From CALDTK01 sp045110575 (GTDB lineage Bacteria; Bacteroidota; Bacteroidia; Chitinophagales; Saprospiraceae), in the NCBI GenBank assembly GCA_045110575.1, contig JBGCGF010000015.1, positions 124,001-188,000 of the forward strand: a DNA stretch of 64,000 nt. The letters run 5' to 3'. Shown in pieces: positions 61,617 through 64,000 of the stretch (position 1 is the stretch's first letter; each line of letters begins with the position of its first letter). The position numbers were made by a program, and so were the translations under genes. The notes under the pieces were generated by a model, which worked only from the letters and a program-made list of their open reading frames with translations, was not told the DNA's origin and did not search any database.

Positions 61617-62425
61617 GTGTGATCGATTCTATCAATGCCCAGCGACGAAAAGACGTTCAGCTGCAAGCACAAGCCGTGACGATTGAGCAATTGAAAACGT
61701 CACCCTTGTACCATCGTACCTGTAGTTCTTTGCGAAAAGCGCTTTTGAATTCGGGTCCAGTTGCAGTGATCGCAGAACATAAAAGAGCATCACCTAGTGA
61801 AGGTCAGTATGGTTGCCCAAGTGACTTGGAAGCGGTTGTTCGAGGATACCAAAAAGCAGGAGTTGCTGCGATAAGCATTCTCACAGAACCTCATCGTTTT
61901 GGCGGAAGCTTGGCGCACTTAACACAAGCACGAGCGTTGACGAATTTACCGTTATTGCGCAAAGACTTTATCGTTACGCCTTACCAGCTCCATGAGGCAA
62001 AAAGTGCTGGAGCTGACGCGGTTCTTTTGATCGCTGCAGGGCTTACTCTTCCAGAGGCAAATGACTTAGCAGTACTCGCTCGCGATCTCGGTCTTGACGT
62101 GTTACTTGAACTGCATGATGCTACAGAACTGGATTACCTAACGATCAATCCAGATGTTGTAGGTATTAATAATCGCAACCTAAAGACGCTAAAAATAGAC
62201 TTACAGTCTTCTATAGATTTATTCGATCAACTACCAACGGATCTTGTTAAGATTTCTGAAAGCGGAATACAGAACCCAGTTGATGCTGAACGGTTACTTA
62301 CGCGTGGATACCAAGGTCTATTGGTTGGAACACAGTTTATGAAAACCAGTGATCCAGGTGAAGCTTGTCACGCCTTCATTGAAGCATCCACAAGATTATT
62401 GGAATCTCAAAAGCCAGCATTATGA
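61613..62425 (+). CDS. trpC: Indole-3-glycerol-phosphate synthase
   Basis: The ATG at 61613 overlaps the trpD stop (ATGA), giving 270 residues. TIM-barrel motifs are VIAEHKRASPSEG near residue 54 (catalytic Lys), LLRKDFIV near 117, VGINNRNLKT near 183, and KISESGIQNP near 216. It closes the indole ring in tryptophan synthesis. Unlike E. coli it is not fused to TrpF, which is the next gene. Confidence 0.96.
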   Translation: MSVIDSINAQRRKDVQLQAQAVTIEQLKTSPLYHRTCSSLRKALLNSGPVAVIAEHKRASPSEGQYGCPSDLEAVVRGYQKAGVAAISILTEPHRFGGSLAHLTQARALTNLPLLRKDFIVTPYQLHEAKSAGADAVLLIAAGLTLPEANDLAVLARDLGLDVLLELHDATELDYLTINPDVVGINNRNLKTLKIDLQSSIDLFDQLPTDLVKISESGIQNPVDAERLLTRGYQGLLVGTQFMKTSDPGEACHAFIEASTRLLESQKPAL

Positions 62426-63027
62426 TTGTTAAAGTATGCGGGTTAACGCCCAAAACAGAATTGGACAAACTTGGCGATCTTTCAATCAATTGGGGAGGCC
62501 TCATTTTCGTAAAAGAATCGCCACGTTTTGTAGGTAAAGATGTCTTTGCCTTACCAAAGGAAGTGATGAAGGTGGGCGTGTTTAAGAACGAATCATTTCA
62601 CGTAATTCTACGGACGGCGCAGCTTTGGCGATTCCGCACGGTGCAATTGCATGGAGCAGAAACGCCAGAAGATTGTGCTAGACTGCGTAAGGCTGGCTTA
62701 AAGATCATAAAGGCTATTTCTGTTTCGGCAGAATCGAACCTCAATGACACTTCATCTCCATATGTAGCAGCTGTTGACTACTTCCTATTTGACAGTCCAG
62801 GAGGTGGAACAGGAACTCCTTTTGATTGGAAAATTCTTGAAACTTATACTGGTGATATTCCTTTCCTTCTTGCAGGAGGAATTGCACCTGGTTTTGGCGA
62901 AAGCCTATTGAAAATATCTCACCCACAATTTAAAGGGATTGACCTCAATAGCCGATTTGAAGTGTCTGCTGGACACAAGGACTTATCTCTCATCAATCAA
63001 TTCTTAGAACATGAATTATCACGTTAA
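62422..63027 (+). CDS. trpF: Phosphoribosylanthranilate isomerase
   Basis: A 201-residue TIM-barrel enzyme. It begins MIVKVCGLT with the catalytic cysteine, and has VQLHGAETPEDC near residue 74 and the catalytic aspartate in FLFDSPGGGTGTPFDW near 121. The start overlaps the trpC stop (ATGA), and its 3' end overlaps trpB by 17 bases. Confidence 0.96.
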   Translation: MIVKVCGLTPKTELDKLGDLSINWGGLIFVKESPRFVGKDVFALPKEVMKVGVFKNESFHVILRTAQLWRFRTVQLHGAETPEDCARLRKAGLKIIKAISVSAESNLNDTSSPYVAAVDYFLFDSPGGGTGTPFDWKILETYTGDIPFLLAGGIAPGFGESLLKISHPQFKGIDLNSRFEVSAGHKDLSLINQFLEHELSR

Positions 63028-64000
63028 CGAAGCAGGTTACTACGGTGAATTTGGAGGAGCATTTGTACCTGAATTACTCTGGGCAAATGTTGAAGAATTA
63101 CGGTTGAATTATCTAAAAATGATGAACGAAGAATCGTTCATTCAAGAATTTGACCAGCTGTTGAAAGACTATATTGGTCGCCCAACTCCGCTATACTTTG
63201 CTAAACGAACGAGTGAGCGATATGGCTGCAAAGTTTACTTCAAAAGAGAAGACCTCTGCCATACAGGAGCGCATAAGATCAACAACACGATAGGTCAAAT
63301 TCTGCTGGCGCAACGTCTAGGTAAAACACGAATTATTGCAGAGACCGGCGCTGGGCAACATGGTGTAGCTACAGCAACAGTTTGTGCTTTGAAAGGTATA
63401 CAGTGTATAGTCTACATGGGCGAAGTTGACATTGAACGTCAAGCACCAAACGTAGCTCGCATGAAGATGCTTGGCGCTGAAGTTAGGCCAGCAAAGTCTG
63501 GAAGTAGAACGCTGAAAGACGCGACAAATGAAGCGATTCAAGATTGGATCAACAATCCTGAGGACACGCACTACATTATTGGATCCGTGGTAGGGCCGCA
63601 TCCTTATCCAGACTTAGTATCGAGGTTTCAATCCGTGATAAGTGCAGAGATTAGAACACAATTAGAGGAAGCTACGGGGTCACCAAACCCTACAGCAATC
63701 GTCGCCTGCGTAGGCGGCGGAAGTAACGCGGCTGGAGCATACTACCACTACTTACATGAGCCTGATGTTCGCCTCATCTCAGTGGAAGCGGCCGGCATGG
63801 GCGTTGACACCGAGCACAGTGCAGCCACGAGTCAATTAGGAAGCCTAGGTGTACTCCACGGTAGTCGAACATTACTCATGCAGACAGACGACGGGCAGGT
63901 GATTGAACCGTATTCTGTTTCAGCGGGTCTGGACTATCCAGGTATCGGACCTCAACATGCGCATTTAATTCAATCTGGGCGAGCAGAGACCGTAGCGGTA
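63011..64000 (+). CDS. trpB: Tryptophan synthase beta chain (partial, continues beyond window)
   Basis: An ATG at 63011 opens a frame running to the window end, 330 codons. It has GYYGEFGGAFVPE at the start, the PLP lysine in KREDLCHTGAHKINN near residue 83, ETGAGQHGVA near 105, and the phosphate-binding VGGGSNAAG near 229. About 60 residues are missing at the C-terminus. It makes tryptophan from indole and serine with TrpA, which is expected next. It overlaps trpF by 17 bases. Confidence 0.97.
   Translation, partial: MNYHVNEAGYYGEFGGAFVPELLWANVEELRLNYLKMMNEESFIQEFDQLLKDYIGRPTPLYFAKRTSERYGCKVYFKREDLCHTGAHKINNTIGQILLAQRLGKTRIIAETGAGQHGVATATVCALKGIQCIVYMGEVDIERQAPNVARMKMLGAEVRPAKSGSRTLKDATNEAIQDWINNPEDTHYIIGSVVGPHPYPDLVSRFQSVISAEIRTQLEEATGSPNPTAIVACVGGGSNAAGAYYHYLHEPDVRLISVEAAGMGVDTEHSAATSQLGSLGVLHGSRTLLMQTDDGQVIEPYSVSAGLDYPGIGPQHAHLIQSGRAETVAV

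Overview
The window looks like chromosomal DNA of a member of the Bacteroidota, most likely a Flavobacteriales/Cryomorphaceae-like organism. The evidence is three very large secreted proteins ending in type A type IX secretion (T9SS) sorting domains, a DUF5683 gene directly after parB, the M42 peptidase and LytTR two-component families typical of the phylum, AT-rich upstream regions without Shine-Dalgarno sequences, and -7 promoter boxes of the TAnnTTTG/TACnTTCG kind. The lineage is inferred from these traits; no rRNA gene is present to settle it. No tRNA, rRNA, CRISPR array, insertion sequence or prophage was recognised.

Layout. 0-8 kb: a rhodanese gene cut by the left edge, two unrecognised envelope proteins, ffh, a transaldolase-family gene, and a tandemly duplicated two-gene cassette (lipoprotein plus outer-membrane barrel). 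8-22 kb: nucleoside phosphorylase, a VOC protein, two tandem endonuclease/exonuclease/phosphatase paralogues (one missing catalytic residues), a malonate uptake and activation operon (matB-madL-madM), hemF, an arginine deiminase-like enzyme, a queuosine-precursor transporter with a strongly structured leader, a formylglycine-generating-enzyme-like lipoprotein, a speA-type decarboxylase, an exonuclease, NUDIX and pyrE. 22-35 kb is more accessory: a Sel1 gene with a frameshifted signal peptide, a pseudouridine-synthase N-domain without its catalytic domain, a pentapeptide-repeat gene and the broken tail of a second copy, and two giant T9SS cargo genes. 34-46 kb: acyltransferase, engB, parB (no parA beside it), mvaB, yqgE, fabD, folE, queD and a LytS/LytTR pair. 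45.75-46.6 kb is an unusual gene-poor stretch with repeated terminator modules and a possible tiny peptide gene. 46.6-58 kb: a third T9SS cargo, an unrecognised helical protein, smc, a periplasmic-binding-fold lipoprotein, guaA and nusB. 58.4-64 kb: the trp operon (trpE-G-D-C-F-B, translationally coupled), preceded by what reads as a classical attenuator with a Trp-rich leader peptide.

How the genes work together. folE and queD supply 6-carboxytetrahydropterin for queuosine, which fits the queuosine-precursor transporter at 15.7 kb. MadLM and MatB would import malonate and make malonyl-CoA, the substrate of FabD at 41.7 kb; no malonyl-CoA decarboxylase is seen. ffh is the SRP GTPase for membrane-protein targeting, and the Sec-exported envelope proteins are numerous. 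smc and parB serve chromosome segregation.

The most striking observation is not a gene. A 14-mer, GTTTTGGCGRAAGC, occurs ten times in 64 kb, on both strands, in different reading frames and always inside coding sequence. Close variants add several more copies, and there is none between about 24.4 and 39.0 kb. It behaves like a DNA-level signal (uptake-sequence-like, Chi-like or HIP1-like) that I cannot match to a described element.
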